Positions 16,833 through 24,852 of a DNA stretch of 64,000 bases are shown in pieces. The stretch comes from Janibacter cremeus. Its GTDB lineage: Bacteria; Actinomycetota; Actinomycetes; Actinomycetales; Dermatophilaceae. How positions within the stretch are numbered: the first letter of the stretch is position 1; every line of letters begins with the position of its first letter. A model generated the notes under the pieces. It made no database searches and was not told the DNA's origin. It was given only the letters and a program-made list of their open reading frames with translations. The DNA lies in contig NZ_JACCAE010000001.1 of assembly GCF_013409205.1 (NCBI RefSeq), positions 124,001 through 188,000 of the forward strand, read 5' to 3'. The translations under genes were made by a program, and so were the position numbers.

Positions 16833-17510
16833 ATGCAGGACGACCAGCTCGCTCGCATCATCGAGCAGCTCAGCGCGGAGCCGGAGGAGGCCTACACCCT
16901 CCAGCAGGTGGTCGACCAGGCCGTCGCCAACGTCCCCGGGTGCCACATGTGCAGCGTCTTCGTGCGGCGACACGGCACCGTGGAGGTGGCTGCCAACTCG
17001 GACGCGACGGCCTCCCGAGTCGACGAGCTGCAGTTCGAGCTCGACGAGGGTCCCTGCCTCAACGTGCTGTCCGAGCACGAGCTCGCCAGCGTCCCCGACA
17101 CCGAGCACGAGCGTCGTTGGCCCCGGTGGGCCGAGCAGGCACACGCGCAGGGGGTCAAGTCGTCCCTGAGCGTGCGTCTCTCGGCGACGGCGCCGTACTT
17201 CGCCTGCCTGAACATGTACTCGTACCGCGAGGGAGGCTTCGACGACGACGCCGTCGACCGGGCAGTCGTCTACGCCCGGCTCGCGTCAGTCGCACTCGAG
17301 CAGGCTCGTGAGATCAGCGGCCTGCGCAGTGCGCTGAACAACCGACTCATCATCGGAGCGGCCCAGGGGATCCTCATGGAGCGCTACGGGCTCACCCTCA
17401 ACAGGGCGTTCGAGGTGCTGCGTCGCCACTCCAACGACAGCAACACCAAGTTGCGCGATGTCGCCCAGGGAGTCCTCGACGACGTGGACGCGCGTAGTCC
17501 CCTGCACTGA
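16833..17510 (+). CDS. GAF and ANTAR domain-containing protein
   Basis: A 225-residue sensor. Residues about 20-155 form a GAF domain (with FELDEGPCLNVL and FACLNMYSYREGGF), and residues about 165-220 form an ANTAR RNA-binding domain (NNRLIIGAAQGILMERYGLT). ANTAR proteins act as transcription antiterminators by binding RNA hairpins, with the GAF domain sensing a small molecule or redox state. GAGGAG lies 5-7 nt upstream of ATG 16833. The nearby PRC-barrel and SigF-like genes point to stress control. Confidence 0.88.
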   Translation: MQDDQLARIIEQLSAEPEEAYTLQQVVDQAVANVPGCHMCSVFVRRHGTVEVAANSDATASRVDELQFELDEGPCLNVLSEHELASVPDTEHERRWPRWAEQAHAQGVKSSLSVRLSATAPYFACLNMYSYREGGFDDDAVDRAVVYARLASVALEQAREISGLRSALNNRLIIGAAQGILMERYGLTLNRAFEVLRRHSNDSNTKLRDVAQGVLDDVDARSPLH

Positions 17511-17526
17511 GGGCCCACACGACGAA

Positions 17527-17564
17527 AAGGCCCCTGACCGGCGTTTCCGCTGGTCAGGGGCCTT
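17527..17564. terminator. bidirectional terminator between GAF-ANTAR gene and tRNA cluster
   Basis: Perfect 13-bp stem AAGGCCCCTGACC / GGTCAGGGGCCTT with a 12-nt loop. On the minus strand it ends in TTTT, an intrinsic terminator for the Gly-Cys-Val tRNA transcript; on the plus strand it follows the GAF-ANTAR stop by 17 nt. Confidence 0.85.
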
Positions 17565-17574
17565 GCCCCGATGG

Positions 17575-17646
17575 TGGGCGATACTGGGTTTGAACCAGTG
17601 ACCTCTTCCGTGTCAAGGAAGCGCGCTACCGCTGCGCCAATCGCCC
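17575..17646 (-). tRNA. tRNA-Val (anticodon GAC)
   Basis: Acceptor GGGCGAT/ATCGCCC, anticodon stem CTTCC/GGAAG with loop TTGACAC giving GAC, and T-arm CTGGTTCAAACCCAG. Discriminator A, and CCA is encoded (17574-17572). It is the third gene in a Gly-Cys-Val cluster common in actinobacteria. Confidence 0.96.
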
Positions 17647-17688
17647 GAGTGTATGCAGTTTCAACTCCATGCAGGCTCTGCATGGTCG

Positions 17689-17759
17689 AGGTGGAGACGG
17701 GATTTGAACCCGTGTAGACGGCTTTGCAGGCCGTTGCCTCGCCTCTCGGCCACTCCACC
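17689..17759 (-). tRNA. tRNA-Cys (anticodon GCA)
   Basis: Acceptor GGTGGAG/CTCCACC, anticodon loop CTGCAAA giving GCA, and discriminator U, as expected for cysteine. CCA is not encoded (CGA follows). Middle gene of the Gly-Cys-Val cluster. Confidence 0.96.
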
Positions 17760-17781
17760 ACTGAAGGCGGTGAACCTTCCG

Positions 17782-17854
17782 AGCGGATGACCGGCCTCGA
17801 ACCGGCGACCTCAACCTTGGCAAGGTTGCGCTCTACCAACTGAGCTACATCCGC
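17782..17854 (-). tRNA. tRNA-Gly (anticodon GCC)
   Basis: Acceptor GCGGATG/CATCCGC, D-arm AGCTCAGTTGGTAGAGC, anticodon stem CAACC/GGTTG with loop TTGCCAA giving GCC, and discriminator U. CCA is not encoded. First gene of the cluster, closest to the promoter. Confidence 0.96.
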
Positions 17855-17893
17855 ACTCACGCTTACCGCTTCTCTGCGTCGGCGTGCTGTGGA

Positions 17894-17923
17894 AGATTAG
17901 CCCATAGCTTCCGCCAATTCCAA
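17894..17923 (-). promoter_or_regulatory. sigma-70 type promoter of the tRNA Gly-Cys-Val cluster
   Basis: Minus strand: -35 TTGGAA (17923-17918), 18-nt spacer, -10 TAATCT (17899-17894), about 40 nt upstream of the tRNA-Gly 5' end. Strong by actinobacterial standards and in the expected place for a stable RNA promoter. Confidence 0.7.
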
Positions 17924-18023
17924 ACTGAGGGTGAACCCCGGCCCGGTCGCCCGGATATCCGGTCAACTCCGCCCTGCGATGGGCTCATTCCCACCCCAGG
18001 ACCCCCACTCGTAGGCTGGCCCC

Positions 18024-19697
18024 ATGCCCACGCACGAGGTGACCAACCAGCCCCCGCCGTTCAGCGGTCAGGACGTCTTCTCCACGGATCCCGCACTGAC
18101 GGAGGGGGTCGCCCGCTGGGTCCCCGCCGACCGTCGTGACGACGCCGTGCAGGAGCTCACCGCACTGGGCCTCCTGGCCGGCTCCGACGAGGCCGCCGGC
18201 TGGGCCGACCGGGCCCACCGCAACACCCCCCGGCTGTACACCCACGACCGCTTCGGCCACCGCATCGACGAGGTCGAGTTCGACCCCGCGTGGCACGAGC
18301 TGATGCGTACCGCTGCCGGCGCCGGACTCACCGGTGAGGCATGGACACAGCGCGAAGGGAGCGGCTCGCACGTACGTCGCGCGGCCGGTCTGATCGCGTG
18401 GAGCCAGGCCGAGCCCGGTCACATCTGCCCGATCACGATGACCAACGCGGCCGTCCCCGCCCTTCGCCACTCCCCCGAGCTCGCCGAGCGGTGGGAGAGC
18501 AAGCTGGCCTCGCGCACCTACGACTTCGGCCTGCGCGAAGTCGGGACGAAGGCCGGCGCGATCGCCGGGATGGGGATGACCGAGAAGCAGGGTGGCTCGG
18601 ATGTACGAGCCAACTCCACGCTCGCGGTGGCGACCCCGGACGGCCCCTTGACCGGTAGCACCTACCGGCTCACCGGCCACAAGTGGTTCTGCTCGGCTCC
18701 CATGAGTGATGTCTTCCTCGTCCTGGCAAAGACCTCCCCCGAGGCGCCACCCAGCTGCTTCCTCGTCCCCCGGGTCCTCGAGAACGGGACGCGCAACCCC
18801 TTCGCCCTGCAGCGGCTGAAGGACAAGCTCGGCGACCGCTCCAACGCATCATCGGAAGTCGAGCTCGACGGGACCTGGGGTGCCCTCGTCGGCGAAGAGG
18901 GCCGCGGCGTGCGCGCGATCATCGACATGGTCGCGACGACACGACTGGACTGTGTCCTCGGGTCGGCGGCCACCATGCGTGCGTCTCTGACGCGGGCGGT
19001 CCACCACACGCAGCACCGCGTCGCCTTCGGTGCGACGCTCGTCGACCAGCCGTTGATGCGCAACGTCCTCACCGACCTCGCCCTCGAGTCGGAGGCGGCG
19101 ACCCTGCTGGGCCTGCGTCTGGCCCACGCCCTCGACGAGGGCGACACCGAGCTGACCCGTCTAGGGGTCGCGGTGGGCAAGTACTGGGTGTGCAAGCGCA
19201 CCTCGACTTTCACCGCGGAAGCCATGGAGTGCCTCGGTGGCAACGGGTACGTCGAGGAGCACGGCATGGGCCGGCTCTACCGGCAGGCCCCGCTGAACTC
19301 GATCTGGGAGGGCTCGGGCAATGTCAACGCGCTGGACGTGCTCCGCGCGATCGCCAAGGAGCCGGCCTCGCTGATGGCTCTGCTCAAGGAGGCCTCCGTC
19401 GCCCGTGGGCAGCTGCCCGTCCTCGATGCCGCGCTGGACGACCTCGAGCGCGACTGCAGCGAGCTCGGGGCGCAGGACCCGGACCGCGCGGCCATGGGCT
19501 CGCGCCACCTCGTCGAGCGCCTCGCCCAGACGCTGCAGGCGAGCCTGATGGTCACGCACGCTCCGAGCGACCTGGCCGAGGCCTTCGTCGCCTCCCGGCT
19601 CGGCGGTGGCAAGGGGATGAACTTCGGCACGCTCGACCCCGACCTCGTCACACTCGCGGGCACGACGGCCATCGCGCGGGCCACGGTCTCGGCATAG
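18024..19697 (+). CDS. aidB: AidB-like acyl-CoA dehydrogenase family protein
   Basis: A 557-residue flavoprotein of the AidB type, longer than ordinary acyl-CoA dehydrogenases. The GMGMTEKQGGSDVRANST motif (about residues 183-200) is diagnostic, and the C-terminal region carries the AidB-specific ECLGGNGYVEEH. Escherichia coli AidB binds DNA and is induced on alkylation damage; its chemistry is unclear. No Ada-type alkylation repair gene is next to it. Start ATG 18024 has no strong Shine-Dalgarno. Confidence 0.85.
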   Translation: MPTHEVTNQPPPFSGQDVFSTDPALTEGVARWVPADRRDDAVQELTALGLLAGSDEAAGWADRAHRNTPRLYTHDRFGHRIDEVEFDPAWHELMRTAAGAGLTGEAWTQREGSGSHVRRAAGLIAWSQAEPGHICPITMTNAAVPALRHSPELAERWESKLASRTYDFGLREVGTKAGAIAGMGMTEKQGGSDVRANSTLAVATPDGPLTGSTYRLTGHKWFCSAPMSDVFLVLAKTSPEAPPSCFLVPRVLENGTRNPFALQRLKDKLGDRSNASSEVELDGTWGALVGEEGRGVRAIIDMVATTRLDCVLGSAATMRASLTRAVHHTQHRVAFGATLVDQPLMRNVLTDLALESEAATLLGLRLAHALDEGDTELTRLGVAVGKYWVCKRTSTFTAEAMECLGGNGYVEEHGMGRLYRQAPLNSIWEGSGNVNALDVLRAIAKEPASLMALLKEASVARGQLPVLDAALDDLERDCSELGAQDPDRAAMGSRHLVERLAQTLQASLMVTHAPSDLAEAFVASRLGGGKGMNFGTLDPDLVTLAGTTAIARATVSA

Positions 19698-19710
19698 GCC
19701 CAGGGAGGCG

Positions 19711-20586
19711 TCAGGACTTCTCCAGTCGCGCCCGCTGCTTCTCGACGTCGAAGTCCGCCTCGGGCCACTGCAGGTCCATCGGCTCCAGGTGCTCCTTGAG
19801 CAGGTTCATCACGGCCAGCCGGGCGTACCACTTGCGGTCCGCCGGCACGACGTACCAGGGGGCGACGTCGGTGGAACACCTGTCGATGGCGGCCTGGTAG
19901 GCCTGCTGGTAGTCCTGCCAGTAGGCGCGCTCGTCGATGTCGACAGGGCTGAACTTCCAGTGCTTGTCCCCTCGGTCGAGCCGCTCGGCCAGGCGTTCCT
20001 TCTGCTCCTCCTTGCTGGTGTGCAGCATCACCTTGATGATCGTCGTCTCCTGGTCGACGACACCCTGCTCGAAGGCGTTGATCTGGCCGTAGCGACGCGC
20101 CCACTGCGACTTCGGGACGAGGTCGTGGACGCGGGCGATCAGGACGTCCTCGTAGTGGCTGCGGTCGAAGACACCGATCTGCCCGGGGTGCGGCAGCGCC
20201 TTGCGGATGCGCCAGAGGAAGGGGTGCCGAAGCTCCTCCTCGGTCGGCGCCTTGAAGGCGGTGATCGCCACGCCTTGTGGGTCGACATTGCCCACGACGT
20301 GACGCATCACTCCACCCTTGCCGGCCGTGTCCATGCCCTGGATGACCAGCAGGATGCTGCGCCTGCCTCCGGAGGTGGCCCCGGCGAAAAGGCGCTCCTG
20401 CAGGTCGGAGACAGGTCCGGCCAGAGCAGCCAAGGCCTTCTTGCCATCTCCCTTGTCACCGTCGAAGGCCGGGGTACCACGGGTGTCGATGGCGGTCAGG
20501 TCGGTCCCCGCGGGTGCGCACAAGGCATCCCGGAACGGGGTGCTCGGCGATGCCGTCTTCTTGCCTGACTTCTTCTTCTTGGCCAT
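19711..20586 (-). CDS. ppk2: polyphosphate kinase 2 family protein
   Basis: A 291-residue PPK2 that moves phosphate between polyphosphate and nucleotides. Walker A GMDTAGKGG lies at about residues 84-92 and Walker B FDRSHYEDVL at about 140-149; a lysine-rich N-terminal tail (MAKKKKSGKK) precedes. Single-domain PPK2 enzymes phosphorylate NDP or NMP with polyphosphate. It is convergent with aidB (13-nt gap) and divergent from the RibD-like gene. Confidence 0.9.
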   Translation of the reverse strand: MAKKKKSGKKTASPSTPFRDALCAPAGTDLTAIDTRGTPAFDGDKGDGKKALAALAGPVSDLQERLFAGATSGGRRSILLVIQGMDTAGKGGVMRHVVGNVDPQGVAITAFKAPTEEELRHPFLWRIRKALPHPGQIGVFDRSHYEDVLIARVHDLVPKSQWARRYGQINAFEQGVVDQETTIIKVMLHTSKEEQKERLAERLDRGDKHWKFSPVDIDERAYWQDYQQAYQAAIDRCSTDVAPWYVVPADRKWYARLAVMNLLKEHLEPMDLQWPEADFDVEKQRARLEKS

Positions 20587-20631
20587 CCACGGATCATGTC
20601 AGTCAAGGAGGTCGTGAGGCAGACTCGCAGC

Positions 20632-21306
20632 ATGCGCGTCCTGACCTGTGACCATGCCGCCGCTACCGTCTCCCCGGGGGACGAGCTCACCGACGACGAC
20701 ATCGACGCCCTCTACGCCGCATCGGATCCGCTCCTGCGGCTGAATTTCGTCACCACCCTCGATGGGGCGGCGACGGGTGCGGACGGGCGCTCCGGGACGA
20801 TCAACTCGGCGGCCGACCACCGTGGCTTCACGGCGATGCGCCGGGCCGCCGACGTCCTGCTCATCGGGGCCGGGACGGCGCGTGTCGAGGGGTACGCGCC
20901 GGCGGGCACGCCGATGGTCGTGGTCTCCTCCCGAGCCCAGTTGCCGCCGACGACACGGGGCGACGATGTCGTGCTCGCCACGACCCGGTCCTCCGGCGCC
21001 CCGGAGTCGGAGACCACATGGCTGTGTGGCCAGGACCGCGTCGACCCGGCAGTCGTCGTGGAGCGCGCCCGGCGGACCTTCGGTCCCCACGTGCTGTGCG
21101 AAGGGGGACCGACGCTGGCTGCCGAGCTGGTCACCGCAGGGCTCGTCGACGAGCTCGGCCTGTCGTGGACGCCGAACCTCGTCGGTGGCGACCGCAGCTC
21201 CCACCCGCGTCTGCTCGACGGGGCGGACGTCGACGTCGACCTCACCTGCCGGCACCTGCTCGAGGAGGACGGCAGCCTGCTGGGCCTGTGGCGCGTCGAG
21301 CGCTGA
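20632..21306 (+). CDS. RibD C-terminal-like pyrimidine reductase
   Basis: A protein of about 224 residues with the dihydrofolate-reductase-like fold of RibD: NFVTTLDGAATG near residue 38, an AADVLLIGAGTAR stretch and the GGPTLAAELVTAGLVDEL motif near 158-175. These use NADPH to reduce pyrimidine intermediates, but the paralogue here stands alone without riboflavin genes, so substrate is uncertain. Start is ambiguous: an AAGGAGG is followed closely by GTG 20614, while ATG 20632 matches family N-termini. Confidence 0.8.
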   Translation: MRVLTCDHAAATVSPGDELTDDDIDALYAASDPLLRLNFVTTLDGAATGADGRSGTINSAADHRGFTAMRRAADVLLIGAGTARVEGYAPAGTPMVVVSSRAQLPPTTRGDDVVLATTRSSGAPESETTWLCGQDRVDPAVVVERARRTFGPHVLCEGGPTLAAELVTAGLVDELGLSWTPNLVGGDRSSHPRLLDGADVDVDLTCRHLLEEDGSLLGLWRVER

Positions 21307-21307
21307 G

Positions 21308-22474
21308 TCAGCGTACGAAGTCGGCGACCACTGCGTCCCAGCGACGCGGGTCGACGTTCCACTCCTTGCAGTGCCGCGCGAGGGACCACGGCTCGTAGGT
21401 GATCAGGTCCGGACGCGCCTGCGCCAGCGCCTCGCTCGGCCCGACGGGGACGAACTCGTCGTCGCGCGAGTGGATGAGCAGCATCGGGTGGTGCAGCTCG
21501 TCCGCCCGGGTGACCCAGTCGGTCTTCGCGACATCGACGCTCTCGGAGACTCCGACGAGCCGCTTGGCCCAGTGCTGCCCCATGAGGGCGCTGCCCAGGT
21601 GCGAGACGGGTGCAGGGACGCGGTGCAGCTCGGCGTGGTGCTTGAGGACCTGGCCCCAGTCGACGACGGGACCATCCAGCACGGCCCGTGAGACGACGCT
21701 CGACAGGCGAGAGCGATCCAGGAACTGCAGGACGATCGCGCCGCCCATCGACCAGCCGACGAGGATGATCTCCCGGGCTCCGCGGGCCAGCGCCATGGAG
21801 ACGGCGTCCTCGATGTCGCGCCACTCGGACAGGCCGAGGTTGTAGCGCCCGTCGGGCCCCACCGGGGCCTCCCCGTCGTTGCGGTAGCTGGGGACCAAGC
21901 AGGTCAGGCCCGCCGCGTGCAGGGCCGGGATCGCCCGGATCGCCTCGATCCGACGCGCACCGCGACCGTGGACGAGGATCGCCCAGCGGTCGCCGGTACC
22001 GTGCGGGGTCGGCGTGATCCAGGCCGGCATCGGGCCGAGCTCGGCGGGGACGATGACGTCCTCGGTCGCCAGACCCAGGTCGGTCTGCGGGTCGCGACCC
22101 CAGTAGTAGGGGTTGAACCGGGCCGGGCCGGGTTGCAGGACACCGAAGTCCACCCCGAGCAGCTCGCGGCGCACCCGCTGCCGCCGGTGGTCCACCTCGA
22201 GGACGCCGCCGATGCGGGCGTGGCCCTTGCCGCCGTCGAGCCAGAGTCCGTAGCGCCCGGGCACCACGATGTCCTCGGTGCCCGAGAGCGTGAGGCTGTC
22301 GGAGTGCACGACGTGGATGACGGTGTCGTCCGGTCGGATCGGGTCCGGCGTCAGGACCCGGCGGGCGAAGTAGGTCGCACCCCCGACCCACACCGAGCCC
22401 GCGCCGACGAGGGCGGACGCGGCCGCCACGGACCCGTAGGTCACTGCGCGCTCAGCCAGGGTCCTCGTCGTCAC
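21308..22474 (-). CDS. membrane-anchored alpha/beta hydrolase
   Basis: A 388-residue protein. One N-terminal transmembrane helix (about residues 12-36) is followed by a beta-rich region and then the hydrolase domain: nucleophile GWSMGG at about 239-244, acid in HSRDDEFVP near 337, and histidine in ARHCKEWN near 370. Substrate unknown; the family includes esterases and peptidases. It is convergent with the RibD-like gene (1-nt gap). Confidence 0.78.
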   Translation of the reverse strand: MTTRTLAERAVTYGSVAAASALVGAGSVWVGGATYFARRVLTPDPIRPDDTVIHVVHSDSLTLSGTEDIVVPGRYGLWLDGGKGHARIGGVLEVDHRRQRVRRELLGVDFGVLQPGPARFNPYYWGRDPQTDLGLATEDVIVPAELGPMPAWITPTPHGTGDRWAILVHGRGARRIEAIRAIPALHAAGLTCLVPSYRNDGEAPVGPDGRYNLGLSEWRDIEDAVSMALARGAREIILVGWSMGGAIVLQFLDRSRLSSVVSRAVLDGPVVDWGQVLKHHAELHRVPAPVSHLGSALMGQHWAKRLVGVSESVDVAKTDWVTRADELHHPMLLIHSRDDEFVPVGPSEALAQARPDLITYEPWSLARHCKEWNVDPRRWDAVVADFVR

Positions 22475-22520
22475 GTGCCCATCGTCTCAAATCCTGCGCC
22501 GAACAGGCAGAATGTGACGA

Positions 22521-23579
22521 GTGGCACCCCTTCCCCACCTGGACCTCTCCCCGATGCTCGCCAAGGCGATCAAGGACGTGCCCGCGGCCGACGCCGTCGA
22601 CGCGGGCTACTCCTACGAGCCGAAGTGGGACGGGTTCCGCTGCATCATCGTCAAGGACGGCGACGACGTCGAACTGGCCAGCCGCGGCAAGAAGCCCCTC
22701 ACCCGGTACTTCCCCGAGCTCGTCGATGCCTGTCACGAGCACCTGCCCGAACAGGTCGTGCTCGACGGCGAGATCGTCGTACGCAGCGGCGAGCCGGGCC
22801 GGCAACGGCTGGACTGGGAGGCACTCGGCCAACGGATCCACCCCGCCCAGTCGCGCATCGCGAAGCTGTCCGCGCAGACGCCGGCGGAGTTCATCGCCTT
22901 CGACCTGCTGGCCCTCGGCGACGAGGACGTGACCGGGTCCGCCTTCGCCCACCGCCGCGAGGTCCTCGAGTCGGTCTTCGCCACGATCGCGAAGGGGGCG
23001 CCGCTGCACCTGACGAGGGTGACGCGGGATGCGCAGGAGGCCCGGGACTGGTTCGTGCGGTTCGAGGGGGCCGGCCTGGACGGCGTGGTCGCCAAGGCGC
23101 TCGCCTCGACCTACCAACCCGGCAAGCGCACGATGCTGAAGATCAAGCACAAACGGACCGCGGAGGCGGTCGTCACCGGCTACCGGGTGCACAAGTCCGG
23201 GCAGGGGGTCGGCTCGTTGCTGCTCGGGCTCTTTCACGAGGGGAACCTGATCAACGTGGGTGGGATCGCGGCCTTCACGACGAAGAAGCGCCTGGAACTC
23301 GTCGACGAGCTCGAGCCGCTCGTGCGACGTGACGCCGACGGGGAGATCGAGCACGCTGAGACGGACCGCTCGCGCTTCTCCTCGGGCAAGGACGTCTCGT
23401 ACGTGCCGCTGCGACCCGAGCGCGTCGTCGAGGTCGCCTTCGACCAGCTCGAGGGGCACCGCTTCCGCCACACGGTGCAGTTCCTGCGCTGGCGACCCGA
23501 CCGCGACCCCGCCTCGTGCACGCTCGACCAGATCGACCGGGCCGCCGCCTACGACCTGGGCGAGGTCCTCGCCGACTGA
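22521..23579 (+). CDS. ligC: ATP-dependent DNA ligase, LigC type
   Basis: A 352-residue ATP-dependent ligase with the nucleotidyltransferase domain only plus OB fold. The AMP-accepting lysine is K35 in EPKWDGFR, and motifs III (AFDLLAL), IV (LDGVVAK) and V (KRTMLKIKH) are intact. GTG 22521 is the first in-frame start. LigC ligases in mycobacteria act in repair with the Prim-PolC gap-filling polymerase, which is encoded convergently 14 nt away here. No Ku gene is seen. Confidence 0.9.
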   Translation: MAPLPHLDLSPMLAKAIKDVPAADAVDAGYSYEPKWDGFRCIIVKDGDDVELASRGKKPLTRYFPELVDACHEHLPEQVVLDGEIVVRSGEPGRQRLDWEALGQRIHPAQSRIAKLSAQTPAEFIAFDLLALGDEDVTGSAFAHRREVLESVFATIAKGAPLHLTRVTRDAQEARDWFVRFEGAGLDGVVAKALASTYQPGKRTMLKIKHKRTAEAVVTGYRVHKSGQGVGSLLLGLFHEGNLINVGGIAAFTTKKRLELVDELEPLVRRDADGEIEHAETDRSRFSSGKDVSYVPLRPERVVEVAFDQLEGHRFRHTVQFLRWRPDRDPASCTLDQIDRAAAYDLGEVLAD

Positions 23580-23593
23580 GTCGTCGTGACGGA

Positions 23594-24676
23594 TCATTCC
23601 CCGATCCGGTTGCCGTCCGCGTCCCAGTGCTCGGCGACCTTCTTGCTCGGCTGCACGCGCGGTGGCTCGCCGGGCATCTTCGGGTAGTCGGGCGGGAAGT
23701 TCAGCTCGCCGCCGGGCAGGGTCTCCCACAACCGCAGCAGGGGGTCGAGCGAGTACGCCTGCTCGTCCATGTCGGCCCACGGGTCACCGTCGGCGAGGTG
23801 GTCGAGCACGGTGGTGAGGTTGTACTCGCGTGGATCGGTGACCGCGGCCAGCTGCTCCCACGTCATCGGGGTGCTCACCGGCGCGCCGGGACGAGCGCGC
23901 AGGCTCCACGCGCCGGCGATCGTGCGGTCGCGGTTGTTCTGGTTGAAGTCGACGAAGATCCTTTTCCCCCGCTCCTCCTTCCACCACGCGGTCGTCACGG
24001 AGTCGTCGCGCCGCTCCAGCTCGCGGCCGAAGCCGATCGCCGCGTGCCGCAGCTCCTCGAAGGACCACCGGGGCTCGATCCGCACGTAGACGTGGATGCC
24101 GCGGTTGCCGCTGGTCTTCGGGTAGCCGCGCAGGCCGAGCTCCTCGAGCAGCTCACGGGCGACGCCGGCCACCCGCTGCGCATCGGCGAAGTCGGTGCCG
24201 GGCTGCGGATCCAGGTCGAGTCGCAGCTCGTCGGGGTGATCGACGTCGGCCCGCCGCACCGGCCAGGGGTGGAAGGTCAGCGTCCCCATGTGGGCCGCCC
24301 AGACGAGCGATGCCGGCTCCGTCGGGCACAACTCGGCGGCGCTGCGTCCACTCGGGAATGTGATGTCGACCGTCTCGACGTAGTCGGGCGCGCCCCGGGG
24401 CAGACGCTTCTGGTAGAAGCCGTCGGCGCCGGAGTCCTTGGGGCCGACCGCGAGTCGCATCCCCTCGCGCCACCCGTCCGGCCAGCGCTCCATCGCGGTG
24501 GGGCGCTGGCCGATCGTGCGCATCATCGTCGCGCCGACGTCCGCGACGTACTCGCACACCTCGAGCTTGGTGATCGCCGGGGTCCGCTCGCTCGCCTCGT
24601 ACACGACCCGATCGGGGCTGGAGACACGAACCTCCCGCTCCCCCGCCGTCACGACCGCTGCCGGTGTCTTGGCCAT
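23594..24676 (-). CDS. Prim-Pol (LigD polymerase domain-like) DNA repair polymerase
   Basis: A 360-residue archaeo-eukaryotic primase superfamily enzyme. The catalytic pair is in RLDLDP (residues 152-157), SGNRGIHVYVR follows at 189-199, and FVDFNQNNRDRTI completes the site. The protein is a free-standing equivalent of the LigD polymerase domain or mycobacterial Prim-PolC, filling short gaps and preferring ribonucleotides. Its partner LigC is next to it on the opposite strand. ATG 24676 is the natural start. Confidence 0.88.
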   Translation of the reverse strand: MAKTPAAVVTAGEREVRVSSPDRVVYEASERTPAITKLEVCEYVADVGATMMRTIGQRPTAMERWPDGWREGMRLAVGPKDSGADGFYQKRLPRGAPDYVETVDITFPSGRSAAELCPTEPASLVWAAHMGTLTFHPWPVRRADVDHPDELRLDLDPQPGTDFADAQRVAGVARELLEELGLRGYPKTSGNRGIHVYVRIEPRWSFEELRHAAIGFGRELERRDDSVTTAWWKEERGKRIFVDFNQNNRDRTIAGAWSLRARPGAPVSTPMTWEQLAAVTDPREYNLTTVLDHLADGDPWADMDEQAYSLDPLLRLWETLPGGELNFPPDYPKMPGEPPRVQPSKKVAEHWDADGNRIGE

Positions 24677-24852
24677 GGCATCAGCCTATGGGCTGCCGTG
24701 TGTTGATTCCGTCCACGGAAGTTGAGAACGTGCGAGCGGGGGCGAGCAGCCCCCTTCGCCCGTCCACGGGGCCCGTCCATGAGGCGGGTCCTGACAACAA
24801 AACAGCACCACCGGCACCACCGATGCGCCGGATTGAGCGAAAGGGATCTTCT

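Noticed and set aside
17566..17860. Integrated element at the tRNA cluster
   Set aside because: All three tRNAs are intact with normal spacing and no attachment-site duplication.
22712..24706. Long plus-strand frame (23516-24706) across the Prim-Pol gene
   Set aside because: Antisense shadow of the Prim-Pol gene, whose DLDP motif is on the minus strand.
24664..24852. Upstream extension of EctD to ATG 24664
   Set aside because: The added 63 residues do not resemble EctD N-termini, and GTG 24853 has a suitable Shine-Dalgarno.
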